DNA from: Azotobacter beijerinckii
Lineage (GTDB): Bacteria; Pseudomonadota; Gammaproteobacteria; Pseudomonadales; Pseudomonadaceae
Direction: 5' to 3'
DNA length: 64,000 nucleotides
Assembly: GCF_900110885.1 (NCBI RefSeq)
Contig: NZ_FOFJ01000019.1
Span: 19,174-83,173, forward strand
The notes beneath the pieces were generated by a model. The model did not search any database. It was not told where the DNA came from and was given only the letters and a program-made list of their open reading frames with translations. The stretch's first letter is position 1. Every line of letters starts with the position of its first letter. Both the position numbers and the translations under genes were made by a program. Of this stretch, positions 52,377-63,772 are shown piece by piece.

Positions 52377-52976
52377 ATGATCAACCACGTCTGGGGGTTG
52401 TTCACCCATCCCGATCGGGAGTGGCAGGAAATCCGTGGCGAAGAGGAAAGCATCGGCCACATGTATCTCACCCATGTACTGCTCCTGGCGGCGATTCCCG
52501 CCGTCTCGGCCTTCATCGGCACGACCCAGATGGGCTGGAGCGTGGCCGGCGGGGAGCCGATCAGGCTGACCGTGGCCAGCGCGCTGCAGATGAGCGTCAT
52601 GACCTACCTGGCGATGCTCGCCGGGGTGGCGGTGATGGGCGGCTTCATCCACTGGATGGCGCGCACCTACGACGCCAACCCGAACCTGACGCAATGCATC
52701 GTGTTCGCCGCCTACAACGCGACGCCGATGTTCGTCGGCGGACTGGCGGCGCTCTACCCCAGTCTCTGGCTGGCCATGGCGGTCGGCACCCTGGCCGTCT
52801 GCTACACGACCTACTTGCTCTACGTCGGCCTGCCGACCTTCATGAACATCCCCCGCGAGGAAGGCTTCCTGTTCTCCAGCTCGGTGCTCGCCGTCGGCCT
52901 GGTGGTGCTGGTGGCGATGATCGCCATCTCGGTGATCCTCTGGGGGTTCGGCGCCGGCCCGGTGTACGTCGGCTGA
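52377..52976 (+). CDS. Yip1 family membrane protein
   Basis: 199 residues with about five transmembrane helices. MINHVWGLFTHPDREWQEIR is the conserved cytoplasmic N-terminus of bacterial Yip1/YIP1-like proteins, and SVMTYLAMLAGVAVMGGFIHWMAR lies in the membrane core. GAGGAG precedes the ATG. Function in bacteria is not established. Monocistronic, with a terminator after it. Confidence 0.88.
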   Translation: MINHVWGLFTHPDREWQEIRGEEESIGHMYLTHVLLLAAIPAVSAFIGTTQMGWSVAGGEPIRLTVASALQMSVMTYLAMLAGVAVMGGFIHWMARTYDANPNLTQCIVFAAYNATPMFVGGLAALYPSLWLAMAVGTLAVCYTTYLLYVGLPTFMNIPREEGFLFSSSVLAVGLVVLVAMIAISVILWGFGAGPVYVG

Positions 52977-52998
52977 CGCCCTTTCCAGGCAAACGACA

Positions 52999-53024
52999 AG
53001 CCGCCTGCGGGCGGCTTCGTTTTG
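52999..53024 (+). terminator. Terminator after the Yip1 family gene
   Basis: AAGCCGCC (52999-53006) and GGCGGCTT (53010-53017), followed by CGTTTTG. Confidence 0.75.
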
Positions 53025-53084
53025 TCCGCTTTCCGGGCTGCGGAGTTCTTTCGGCATAATGGCGCGGACAGGAGATAACGCCCC

Positions 53085-53579
53085 ATGCCCGAATCGATTC
53101 TTGCCCGTGTCGAAGCCTGCTTCCGCCAGGCCGAAACCTTCTTCGAGCGCCGTTTCGCGCGCCCGCAGGTCAGCCTGCAGTTGCGTGGACAGAAGGCGGG
53201 AGTGGCCCATCCGACGGAAAACCTGCTGCGTTTCAACGCCCAACTGTACCGGGAGAACCGCGAGGACTTTCTCAGGCAGACGGTGGCCCACGAAGTGGCC
53301 CACCTGGTCGCCTATCAGTTGCTCGGGTCGGGAATCCGACCCCACGGGGAGGAGTGGCAGAAGATCATGGAGGAGGTCTACGGACTGCCGGCGAAACGCT
53401 GCCACGACTATGCCGTGCAGCGCCGCCTCGCAGCCCGTTACCTGTACCGCTGCCAGTGCCCGGACGGCGAGTTTCCCTTCACCGCGCAGCGCCATTCGCT
53501 GGTGCTGCGCGGTCGTCGGTACCTGTGTCGCCGTTGCCGGGCGGTACTGGAGTTCAGTGGCGAGCAACGCCTTCAGTGA
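53085..53579 (+). CDS. SprT family zinc metalloprotease
   Basis: 164 residues. The metalloprotease signature [13 protein letters not shown] (HExxH at about residues 69-73) is followed by HGEEWQKIM (third ligand His). The C-terminal zinc ribbon is CQCP...CRRC. This is the SprT/SprT-like family (bacterial relative of SPRTN); its bacterial role is poorly defined. Its 3' end overlaps dctA by 26 bp, convergently. Confidence 0.92.
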   Translation: MPESILARVEACFRQAETFFERRFARPQVSLQLRGQKAGVAHPTENLLRFNAQLYRENREDFLRQTVAHEVAHLVAYQLLGSGIRPHGEEWQKIMEEVYGLPAKRCHDYAVQRRLAARYLYRCQCPDGEFPFTAQRHSLVLRGRRYLCRRCRAVLEFSGEQRLQ

Positions 53580-54882
53580 CCAGAACCGGCTCGGCTGACG
53601 CCTCGACGGCAGTCTCCTTGCCCTGGCTGGCCAGCTCGCGCTGCATCTGCTCGCTGTCCAGCTGACCGACCCACTTGGCCACCACCACGCTGGCCACGCC
53701 GTTGCCGACCAGGTTGGTCAGGGCGCGGGCTTCGGACATGAAGCGATCGATACCGAGGATCAGCGCCAGACCGGCCACCGGCACATGGCCGACCGCCGAC
53801 AGGGTGGCCGCCAGCACGATGAAGCCGCTGCCGGTGACCCCCGCCGCGCCCTTGGAGGCGACCAGCAGCACGGCCAGCAGGGTCAGTTGCTGGGTCAGGT
53901 CCATCGGCGTGTCGGTAGCCTGGGCGATGAACACCGCGGCCATGGTCAGGTAGATCGAAGTGCCGTCGAGGTTGAAGGAATAGCCGGTCGGAATCACCAG
54001 GCCGACCACCGACTTGTGGCAGCCGAGCTTCTCCATCTTTTTCAGCATGCGCGGCAGCACCGACTCGGAGGACGAGGTGCCGAGCACGATCAGCAGCTCT
54101 TCGCGGATGTAGCGGATAAAGCGCAGGATGTTGAAGCCATTGGCGCGGGCGATACCGCCGAGCACCACCAGGACGAAGAGCAGGCAGGTGACGTAGAAGC
54201 ACAGCATCAGTTGGCCCAGTTGCACCAGAGAGCCGACGCCGTACTTGCCGATGGTGAAGGCCATGGCGCCGAAGGCACCGATGGGCGCGACCTTCATGAT
54301 CATGTTGATGATGCCGAACATCACATGGGCGATGCGGTCGATGAACTCCAGCACCGGACGGCCATAGTCACCCATGCGCTGCAGGGCGAAGGCGAAGATC
54401 ACCGAGAAGAACAGCACCTGGAGGATGTCGCCGTTGGCAAAAGCGCCGACCACGGTGCTGGGGATCACGTTGAGCAGGAAGCCGATGGTGCTCTGCTCGC
54501 CGCCGGCCTTGGCATAGGCCGCGATGCCGCTGGCATCCAGGGCCGAGACATCGATATGCATGCCGACGCCCGGCTTCACGATATTGATCACCACCAGGCC
54601 GATGATCAGGGCCACGGTGGAAACAACCTCGAAGTACAGCAGCGCGATGCCGCCGGTCTTGCCGACCGCCTTCATGTCCTGCATGCCGGCGATGCCGCTG
54701 ACCACGGTACAGAAGATGATGGGAGCGATGGCCATCTTGATCAGCTTGACGAAGCCGTCGCCCAGCGGCTTCATCGCCGCCCCGGTTTCCGGATAGAAAT
54801 GTCCCAGCGCGATGCCGACGGCGATGGCCACCAACACCTGAACGTACAGACTCTTGTAGAAAGGTTGTTTTTGATTGGACAT
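53554..54882 (-). CDS. dctA: C4-dicarboxylate transporter DctA
   Basis: 442-residue sodium/proton:dicarboxylate symporter (DAACS family) importing succinate, malate and fumarate. Multiple transmembrane helices; [18 protein letters not shown] is the serine-rich reentrant hairpin HP1, and [26 protein letters not shown] and [18 protein letters not shown] are the TM7/HP2-TM8 signature motifs. The start [15 protein letters not shown] matches DctA. The upstream region carries a sigma54-type promoter with IHF and enhancer-like sites. Confidence 0.96.
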   Translation of the reverse strand: MSNQKQPFYKSLYVQVLVAIAVGIALGHFYPETGAAMKPLGDGFVKLIKMAIAPIIFCTVVSGIAGMQDMKAVGKTGGIALLYFEVVSTVALIIGLVVINIVKPGVGMHIDVSALDASGIAAYAKAGGEQSTIGFLLNVIPSTVVGAFANGDILQVLFFSVIFAFALQRMGDYGRPVLEFIDRIAHVMFGIINMIMKVAPIGAFGAMAFTIGKYGVGSLVQLGQLMLCFYVTCLLFVLVVLGGIARANGFNILRFIRYIREELLIVLGTSSSESVLPRMLKKMEKLGCHKSVVGLVIPTGYSFNLDGTSIYLTMAAVFIAQATDTPMDLTQQLTLLAVLLVASKGAAGVTGSGFIVLAATLSAVGHVPVAGLALILGIDRFMSEARALTNLVGNGVASVVVAKWVGQLDSEQMQRELASQGKETAVEASAEPVLVTEGVARH

Positions 54883-55003
54883 TGCAAGGTCCTCACAAGC
54901 GACGCCTGAACTCCTTCCTGGATATGGACGCCACCAGACTGGGTACCTCCCTCCTCCGGGGAGATTCTTGTAATCCCCGCAGGCGGGGCTGTTCAATCCA
55001 TGA

Positions 55004-55019
55004 GGCAATGCATATGCCA
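55004..55019 (-). promoter_or_regulatory. Sigma54 (RpoN) promoter of dctA
   Basis: The minus strand reads TGGCATATGCATTGC, with the invariant GG (55018-55017) and GC (55006-55005) separated by exactly ten bases as in -24/-12 promoters. It lies about 120 bp upstream of the dctA ATG. dctA is RpoN/DctBD-dependent in rhizobia and pseudomonads. Confidence 0.8.
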
Positions 55020-55031
55020 GTCCGCGAAAAA

Positions 55032-55109
55032 TGCGGATATATCATTAATAATCAATGACTTATAAAAAATATCCGCAACAGAAAGAGCCTGAAAGGGCGG
55101 ATATCCGCC
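55032..55109. promoter_or_regulatory. Enhancer (DctD-like) inverted repeats of dctA
   Basis: TGCGGATAT (55032-55040) and ATATCCGCA (55069-55077) form a split inverted repeat, and GGCGGATATCCGCC (55096-55109) is a perfect 14-bp palindrome with the same core. They resemble rhizobial DctD sites (GCGGAAATCCGC-type). They lie upstream of the -24/-12 promoter, as expected for an activator's UAS. Confidence 0.65.
55050..55062. promoter_or_regulatory. IHF site in the dctA promoter region
   Basis: AATCAATGACTTA matches the IHF consensus WATCAA-N4-TTR in every specified position. It lies in an AT-rich stretch between the sigma54 promoter and the distal enhancer palindrome. Confidence 0.65.
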
Positions 55110-55190
55110 GACCCGGAGGCGAGATTCCGCCAGAGGCCGGCTAGGCTTGGACCAACCATCGCCACGCCCCACGAAAAGGGAGAAATCGGT

Positions 55191-55977
55191 ATGCGTCACT
55201 ACTTGCCCGGCCTGCTTCTGCTGGCCTTCAGTACCGCCAGCCTGGCGGAGATCCAGACCCGCGAACTGAGCTACCGGAGCACCGACGGCACGCCCCTGGT
55301 GGGTTACTACGCCTACGACGACGCCCTCGACGGCCCACGCCCCGGGGTCGTGGTCGTGCACGAATGGTGGGGGCTGAACGATTACGCCAAGCGCCGTGCC
55401 CGCGACCTCGCCGGCCTCGGCTACAGCGCCCTGGCCATCGACATGTACGGCCAAGGCAAGAACACCCAGCATCCGGCCGATGCCAAGGCCTTCATGCAGG
55501 CCGCCACGGCCAATGCCGAGAGCGCCAAGGCGCGCTTCCTGGCCGGCCTCGAGCTGCTCAAGGCCCAGCCGCAAACCGACGGCCGGAAGCTCGCTGCGAT
55601 CGGCTACTGCTTCGGCGGCCGGGTGGTGCTGGACATGGCCCGCCAGGGCGTGCCGCTGGCCGGAGTCGTCAGCTTCCACGGCAGCCTCGCCAACCACCAC
55701 GCCCGCCACCCCCGGCAGCGTCAAGGCCCTCGTGCTGGTCGCCCACGGCGAAGCCGACAGCTTCGTCAGCGACCAGGACATCGCCCACTTCAAGCAGGAG
55801 ATGGAGCAGGCCGGCGCCAGCTACCAGTTCAACCGCTACCCTGGCGCCAAGCATGGCTTTACCAACCCCGATGCCGACGCCCATGCGGGTCACGGCCTCG
55901 ACATCGGCTACCAGAAGGAAGCCGACGAACGCTCCTGGGCCGACATGCAGGCGTTCCTCAAGCACGTCTTCAAATGA
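55191..55977 (+). pseudogene. Dienelactone hydrolase family protein, frameshifted
   Basis: Signal peptide MRHYLPGLLLLAFSTASLA, then a dienelactone-hydrolase fold: VVHEWWGLNDYAKRRARDLA and nucleophile elbow IGYCFGGRVVLDMA (Cys). After GVVSFHGSLANH the homologous frame is lost. The remainder (TPATPGSVKALVLVAHGEADSFV..., with acid Asp, and KHGFTNPDA with His) continues in the +1 frame to 55977. Removing one C from the CCACC at about 55695-55699 restores a continuous protein of about 261 residues. Either a real frameshift mutation or a sequencing error. Confidence 0.85.
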
Positions 55978-56050
55978 ACCCGCGGGAGCGGGCCTGACCG
56001 CAACGCTTCCCGCCCTACCCAGCCACGGCCGTCCACGGCAGAATATCGCC

Positions 56051-56779
56051 ATGCCCTTCTCCAGCCCCCTGCCCCCCTGCCTCGGCGAGCCGAGCGAGCG
56101 CTGGCCGCTGCCCCTGGCACTGCCCGCCACCGCACTGGTCAGCATCGACTTCGACCCGGCCCGGCTGCACGCCGCCGACTTCGAGGCCTGCGGCATCGCA
56201 CCGATCCGCGGCGTGGCCAAGCGCCAGGCCGAATACCTGGCCGGACGCTTCTGCGCGCGAGCGGCCCTGCTGCGCCTGACCGGCGCCCCCGGCATACCGG
56301 CAGTCGGCGAGGACCGCGCGCCCCAGTGGCCCGCCGGGGTGGTCGGCTCGATCACCCACGGCGCCGGCCTAGCCGCCGCTCTGGTCGGACATGCCGGCAA
56401 CTGGCGCGGACTGGGGCTGGACACGGAAACCCTGCTCCCGGCCGAACGCGCCCTGCGCCTGGCCGAACAGATCCTCACCCCCGCCGAACGGCGCCACCTG
56501 CCCGGCCGCACGCCCGAGGCACAGGCCTGGCTGACCAGCCTGACCTTCTCCCTCAAGGAAAGCCTGTTCAAGGCGCTCTATCCGCTGGTTCGCCTGCGCT
56601 TCTACTTCGAACACGCCGAACTGCTCGACTGGAGCCCCGCCGGCCAGGCGCGCCTGCGCCTGCTCGCCGATCTCGGCCCGGAGTGGCCGGCCGGCAGCCT
56701 CCTCGAAGGCCAGTTCGCCTGCGAAGGCGAGCGTCTGCTAACCCTGGTGGCCATTCCCGCCGAAAAGCCCGGGCGATAG
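56051..56779 (+). CDS. pcpS: 4'-phosphopantetheinyl transferase (PcpS/EntD type)
   Basis: 242-residue Sfp-type transferase that activates acyl- and peptidyl-carrier proteins. VGSITHGAGLAAALVG, WRGLGLDTETLLP (Asp/Glu metal ligands) and FSLKESLFKALYPL (the W/F-x-x-KE-A-x-K motif) are in order. P. aeruginosa has one such enzyme (PcpS) serving primary and secondary metabolism. Start ATG at 56051 follows the frameshifted hydrolase by about 70 bp. Confidence 0.92.
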   Translation: MPFSSPLPPCLGEPSERWPLPLALPATALVSIDFDPARLHAADFEACGIAPIRGVAKRQAEYLAGRFCARAALLRLTGAPGIPAVGEDRAPQWPAGVVGSITHGAGLAAALVGHAGNWRGLGLDTETLLPAERALRLAEQILTPAERRHLPGRTPEAQAWLTSLTFSLKESLFKALYPLVRLRFYFEHAELLDWSPAGQARLRLLADLGPEWPAGSLLEGQFACEGERLLTLVAIPAEKPGR

Positions 56780-56846
56780 GCGTCAGCCTGCGGACGACTG
56801 TATCGCCCTCGCCGAACCGTTCAGCCCCTTGACAGAAAAATCAGAA

Positions 56847-56862
56847 ACACAAGATGTTGTGT
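56847..56862. promoter_or_regulatory. NrdR box 1 upstream of nrdA
   Basis: ACACAAGATGTTGTGT, a near-perfect palindrome fitting the NrdR consensus ACACWATATNTWGTGT. It sits 13 bp downstream of a TTGACA hexamer, compatible with repression of a distal promoter. Confidence 0.65.
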
Positions 56863-56990
56863 TTGTGCATACCAGCCAAAATCCTCCGCCGGCCCGCCGA
56901 ATTCATCCATGTCGGCGACCAGCGGCCCAAGCCAAGAGCGGTGCGGCCTGCGCCCAAATACCCTCCGGTCACCCACCGACGACCCACACT

Positions 56991-56999
56991 TTATCCACA
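56991..56999 (+). promoter_or_regulatory. DnaA box in the nrdA upstream region
   Basis: TTATCCACA, a perfect match to the high-affinity DnaA box. DnaA control of nrdAB is known in E. coli. Only one box was found, and a single 9-mer can occur by chance. Confidence 0.5.
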
Positions 57000-57257
57000 G
57001 GTTACCCCCATCGCCTTGCCTTGCACTACCTTCCGAAACGCACCATCTTGTATTACCATCCGCCGCCGCATCTATATGTAGCGGCATGGACCGGAAAACA
57101 CCCTGCTCGCAAGAGTTCTGGAAACTCCAGTCAACAGCCGTTTCCACCCGGTTTCCCATGCCACCGGAGTCACGCTCAGCCAGCCGCGAATGCGGCTGGA
57201 ATTGTTTTCAGCGGCAGGAATCATACCGACCAGACAAGCATGCCACTGGCGACACCA

Positions 57258-57273
57258 CCACTAGATGTTGTGG
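57258..57273. promoter_or_regulatory. NrdR box 2 upstream of nrdA
   Basis: CCACTAGATGTTGTGG, extended by one matching base on each side to an 18-bp imperfect palindrome, shares the core AGATGTTGTG with box 1. It is 160 bp before the nrdA ATG and about 410 bp from box 1. Confidence 0.6.
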
Positions 57274-57432
57274 TTTCGACTTTGTGGACTAAAGTCAAGT
57301 CGCGGCACTGCATTCGAAACACCAGGAGGACGCCCGCCACAGCGATCCATCCGCCGCCCCGTCGCGGGCCGGCGGCGAAGACATCGCTGTCCCGGGCGTC
57401 CGAGCAGACACCTCTCACAATGGAGCCCCCCC

Positions 57433-60315
<2,883 letters not shown>

Positions 60316-60607
60316 GTGGCTAATCCGCGGTCCCCAGAGCGGACCCCGCGTCGTTGCGCGACGGTCCGGCCCCCATCACGTACTTCCGTACGCCCAGGGG
60401 CTCCGAACCGCCGCGCGCCTAGCGCTGCCTCGCTCTGGAAACCGCTCGGCCCGCACCAGGCCGAACCGCTTTTAGTCCTCTCCCAAGGGAGAGGGCCGGA
60501 GAAAGGGGCGCGCTCCCCTTCCCTACAGATTCCGCGTTTCCCGCGCCGCGGGAGGCCATCCAACTTGCACCGACCGGCCCGTCCGGTCCCGATCAGGAGA
60601 AATCGCC

Positions 60608-61858
60608 ATGCTCAGCTGGGACGAATTCGACCAACCCGAAGAAGGCGCCGCCGCCAAGCCGGTCGCCGCCGCGCAACCGCCGGCCGCCGTGAGCCTGGAG
60701 CGCCTGGACAGCGTCGGCGACGCCGCCGCCCACGACGCCCGCGCCATCGCCGCCGACGACTCCGCCGCCGTCGCTCGCGCCAAGGCCGCCCTCGACCAGC
60801 TGGACATCGCCGAAGGCCTGGCCGAGCTGGAAGGCGAAAGCGCCCGCGTCACCGTCGACGCCAAGCGCATGATCAACTGCCGCGCCGACCTCAACCAGCT
60901 GGTGCCCTTCAAGTACGACTGGGCCTGGCAGAAATACCTCGACGGTTGCGCCAACCACTGGATGCCGCAAGAGGTCAACATGAACGCGGACATCGCCCTG
61001 TGGAAGAGCCAGGACGGCCTGACCGAAGACGAGCGGCGCATCGTCATGCGCAACCTCGGCTTCTTCTCCACCGCCGACTCGCTGGTCGCCAACAACCTGG
61101 CGCTGGCCGTGTACCGCCTGATCACCAACCCCGAGTGCCGCCAGTACATCCTGCGCCAGGCCTTCGAGGAAGCCATCCACACCCACGCCTACCAGTACTG
61201 CATCGAGTCGCTGGGCATGGACGAGGGCGAAATCTTCAACATGTACCACGAGGTGCCGTCGGTGGCGAAGAAGGCCGCCTGGGGCCTCAAGTACACCCGC
61301 GCCATCTCCGACCCGGAATTCGACACCGGCACCGTCGAGACCGACAAGGAACTGCTGCGCAACCTGATCGCCTACTACTGCGTGCTGGAAGGCATCTTCT
61401 TCTACTGCGGCTTCACCCAGATCCTCTCCATGGGCCGCCGCAACAAGATGACCGGCGTCGCCGAGCAGTTCCAGTACATCCTGCGCGACGAATCCATGCA
61501 CCTGAACTTCGGCATCGATGTGATCAACCAGATCAAGATCGAAAACCCGCACCTGTGGGATGCCGAACTGAAGGACGAAGCCACCCAGATGATCCTCCAG
61601 GGCACCCAGCTGGAAATCGAATACGCCCGCGACACCATGCCCCGCGGCGTGCTCGGCATGAACGCGGCGATGATGGAGGACTACCTCAAGTTCATCGCCA
61701 ACCGCCGCCTGAGCCAGCTCGGCCTGCCGGAACAGTACCCGGGCACCACCAACCCCTTCCCGTGGATGAGCGAGATCATGGATTTGAAGAAGGAGAAGAA
61801 CTTCTTCGAGACTCGTGTGACCGAGTATCAGACGGGTGGGGCGCTGGCCTGGGATTGA
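60608..61858 (+). CDS. nrdB: Ribonucleoside-diphosphate reductase class Ia, beta subunit
   Basis: NrdB/R2 (416 residues) holds the diiron-tyrosyl radical. An Ala-rich, likely flexible N-terminal 80 residues precedes the core. Iron ligands are in [12 protein letters not shown] (E-x2-H) and [12 protein letters not shown] (E-x2-H), and a radical-tyrosine candidate lies in the [10 protein letters not shown] region. The 292-bp gap from nrdA contains GC hairpins (for example CTCTCCC/GGGAGAG at 60479-60495). The C-terminus binds NrdA. Confidence 0.95.
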   Translation: MLSWDEFDQPEEGAAAKPVAAAQPPAAVSLERLDSVGDAAAHDARAIAADDSAAVARAKAALDQLDIAEGLAELEGESARVTVDAKRMINCRADLNQLVPFKYDWAWQKYLDGCANHWMPQEVNMNADIALWKSQDGLTEDERRIVMRNLGFFSTADSLVANNLALAVYRLITNPECRQYILRQAFEEAIHTHAYQYCIESLGMDEGEIFNMYHEVPSVAKKAAWGLKYTRAISDPEFDTGTVETDKELLRNLIAYYCVLEGIFFYCGFTQILSMGRRNKMTGVAEQFQYILRDESMHLNFGIDVINQIKIENPHLWDAELKDEATQMILQGTQLEIEYARDTMPRGVLGMNAAMMEDYLKFIANRRLSQLGLPEQYPGTTNPFPWMSEIMDLKKEKNFFETRVTEYQTGGALAWD

Positions 61859-61930
61859 CTCCAGTCGGCGACGACCGAAAGATAGAGCGCTTTACCTGAA
61901 ATGGATGTTTGGGGCAGCGAGTAGAAAGAC

Positions 61931-61963
61931 AAAAGCCCCCGCCTTGTGCGGGGCTTCTTTTAA
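61931..61963 (+). terminator. Terminator after nrdB
   Basis: AAGCCCC (61933-61939) pairs with GGGGCTT (61950-61956), followed by CTTTTAA. It ends only about 14 nt before the ATG of the next, unrelated gene. Confidence 0.75.
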
Positions 61964-61976
61964 GAACGAGAACCCC

Positions 61977-62825
61977 ATGAGCTCTTCTGAACTTTCAAGA
62001 ATTAAAGAAAGATCAAAAAGCAGAAAACTGATAAACGAAATATACGACAATGCGATCCGCACCTACCTCATACACTATTCCTGCGAATCCCTTTACGAAA
62101 ACTCAACAGGTGGATCAACTCGCGTAACATCAATTGCCATTAGAAACCTAAAGTCCGCCCAAACAAAATCATGGTCAATCCATAAGTCAGCCGAACTTAA
62201 AGGACAACTTACCAGCATCCAACAAAATATTGACAGCCTTGAAAAGTCCATGCTTGATGGATATTTCTCTTTCCTAGAAACTCATCGAGACCATACATTT
62301 ATACACTGGAATATGCGCGATGAGAACTATGGCTTTGCTGCACTAGAACACAGATACCACGTACTTAGCGGAACACCGTTTGAACTCAACGACGACAAAA
62401 AAGTAGACCTTGCAAGAGAGCTAGTCACTCTCTACGGCAGGAAGTATGCCCCGCATACATCGCCCAAAGGGAGAAAAGGGCGACTAATGAGCATCGTCGA
62501 AATGAACAACATAGCTGACCTTGATGCCCTCCCTGGCGCAGAGGAAGCAGATGCGTTCACGAAAGGCGAATACTTAAAGCTTCACCAATCCACACTAAGA
62601 AAAGTAGATATCCTCGCCAACATATTTGATCGAATCCACGACAAAAGCATAAAAACAAATGCAGATTTCATGGATAAATACGGAATACACCCTGTTGCCA
62701 TACTAGAGCTAGCCAAAAATAACATCCTAGTGACAGGCCTAATATTCTTATCTTCCATTGGAATTGCAATTATCAACTGCAGCAGAATTTTTGCGTGGGC
62801 GAAATCCCTACTAGGGTTTGTCTGA
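61977..62825 (+). CDS. Orphan membrane-anchored protein of unknown function, AT-rich
   Basis: 282 residues in strikingly AT-richer DNA than every neighbour, rich in Lys, Asn, Ile and Ser, suggesting recent transfer. A cytoplasmic helical region (1-95) with heptad-like SAELKGQLTSIQQNIDSLEKSM precedes a compact conserved-looking block ETHRDHTFIHWNMRDENYGFAALEHRY (101-127, in which R104 and H110 form an R-x5-H). One transmembrane helix is near the C-terminus (250-267). The ribosome site is weak, and a terminator lies immediately upstream. No family recognised with confidence; defence-effector-like architecture is speculation. Confidence 0.75.
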   Translation: MSSSELSRIKERSKSRKLINEIYDNAIRTYLIHYSCESLYENSTGGSTRVTSIAIRNLKSAQTKSWSIHKSAELKGQLTSIQQNIDSLEKSMLDGYFSFLETHRDHTFIHWNMRDENYGFAALEHRYHVLSGTPFELNDDKKVDLARELVTLYGRKYAPHTSPKGRKGRLMSIVEMNNIADLDALPGAEEADAFTKGEYLKLHQSTLRKVDILANIFDRIHDKSIKTNADFMDKYGIHPVAILELAKNNILVTGLIFLSSIGIAIINCSRIFAWAKSLLGFV

Positions 62826-62853
62826 AAAGCGAGCGAGGTAGCCTGGAAGGGCC

Positions 62854-63597
62854 TTACCGCTTCACACAGGCAAACAAGGCATTCCCGGAGGTTCCGCTCC
62901 AGGGAATGAGCTTTTCGTAATCATGCTCGAACACATGAACCTCGAAGTACGGTTGCAGAAGCGTCTGCAACTCCTCGAAGCTCACCGCGACCATGGGGTG
63001 TTCGTCGTGCCACACCTGGGTTTCGCCCGCTACGCTTCGTTCGATACGAAGTTTGAGCGACTGCCGCTCGCCCTGGCCGGCGTAGTTCCAGCCGGAACTG
63101 AAGCGGAACAGGCCGTCAGCGTGCCGTGCGCTGTGCGTCACGAATGAAGCGTTGTCGATTTGGTGCTTGTCGACCGCGTTGAAGCAGAAGAGCCCGTTGG
63201 CGGCCAGTGCGCGGTGCGCGCTGGCGATGCAGGCCTTCAGCCTGTCGATTCCGCCGCTGTAATGGATGGAATACAGAAAGCAGGTGATCAGGTCCTGCGG
63301 CCCGTCCACCGTGAAGGCGCACATGTCCTGGCGGGAGAAGTGCGCCTCCGGACAACGCAGGGCGGCGCGGTCCAGCATCGGCTGGTTGATGTCGAGGCCG
63401 CTGCTCGAATAGCCGGCACCGATGAAATGGCGGACATGCGGCCCGGTTCCACAGGCCAGATCGAGATGCCGGCGCCCACCATTGCCGAACAGTTGCTGCA
63501 GCCGGTGAACGCAGTGGCTTTGCGCCGGGTAGTCGATATCGGCGCACATCAGGTCGTAATAACCGGACAAGTCGTTATAAAGGGCATTACCGGACAT
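62854..63597 (-). CDS. Class I SAM-dependent methyltransferase
   Basis: 247 residues. The Rossmann motif I HLDLACGTGPHVRHF is near residue 44, with motif II acidic GLDINQPML and post-motif segment DLITCFLYSIHYSGG. YDLMCADIDYPAQ at the N-terminus is typical of small-molecule methyltransferases of the UbiE/Tam-like group. Substrate unknown. Base composition is normal for the genome, unlike the convergent neighbour. Start ATG at 63597 (MSGNALYNDLSGYYD) is preferred over a TTG six codons upstream. Confidence 0.87.
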   Translation of the reverse strand: MSGNALYNDLSGYYDLMCADIDYPAQSHCVHRLQQLFGNGGRRHLDLACGTGPHVRHFIGAGYSSSGLDINQPMLDRAALRCPEAHFSRQDMCAFTVDGPQDLITCFLYSIHYSGGIDRLKACIASAHRALAANGLFCFNAVDKHQIDNASFVTHSARHADGLFRFSSGWNYAGQGERQSLKLRIERSVAGETQVWHDEHPMVAVSFEELQTLLQPYFEVHVFEHDYEKLIPWSGTSGNALFACVKR

Positions 63598-63772
63598 GAT
63601 GGCCTGATGTTCCAAGCGGAGCGTGGGGGGCGCGCATCATAGCCCAACCCGGGCGAGGCAGCCCGGGCATCCCCGCTGGAAAATCGCTGCGCGAGTTTTT
63701 CACCCTACGGGGCACCCCTTTCAAGGTCTTTACGTAAACTCCCTTCCCTAAAACCATCAAGAGGGCAAGGCG

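Larger units (their letters stand above)
56780..57432. other. nrdA upstream regulatory region
   Basis: About 650 bp without a supported gene. It contains two NrdR-type palindromes and a consensus DnaA box, listed separately, and a TTGACA hexamer at 56829-56834 next to the first palindrome. Short open frames on both strands are compositionally implausible and lack ribosome sites. Confidence 0.6.

Noticed and set aside
57265..57432. 56-codon N-terminal extension of nrdA
   Set aside because: Arg/Pro-rich, unlike NrdA, runs through the NrdR box region; ATG at 57433 gives the expected N-terminus.
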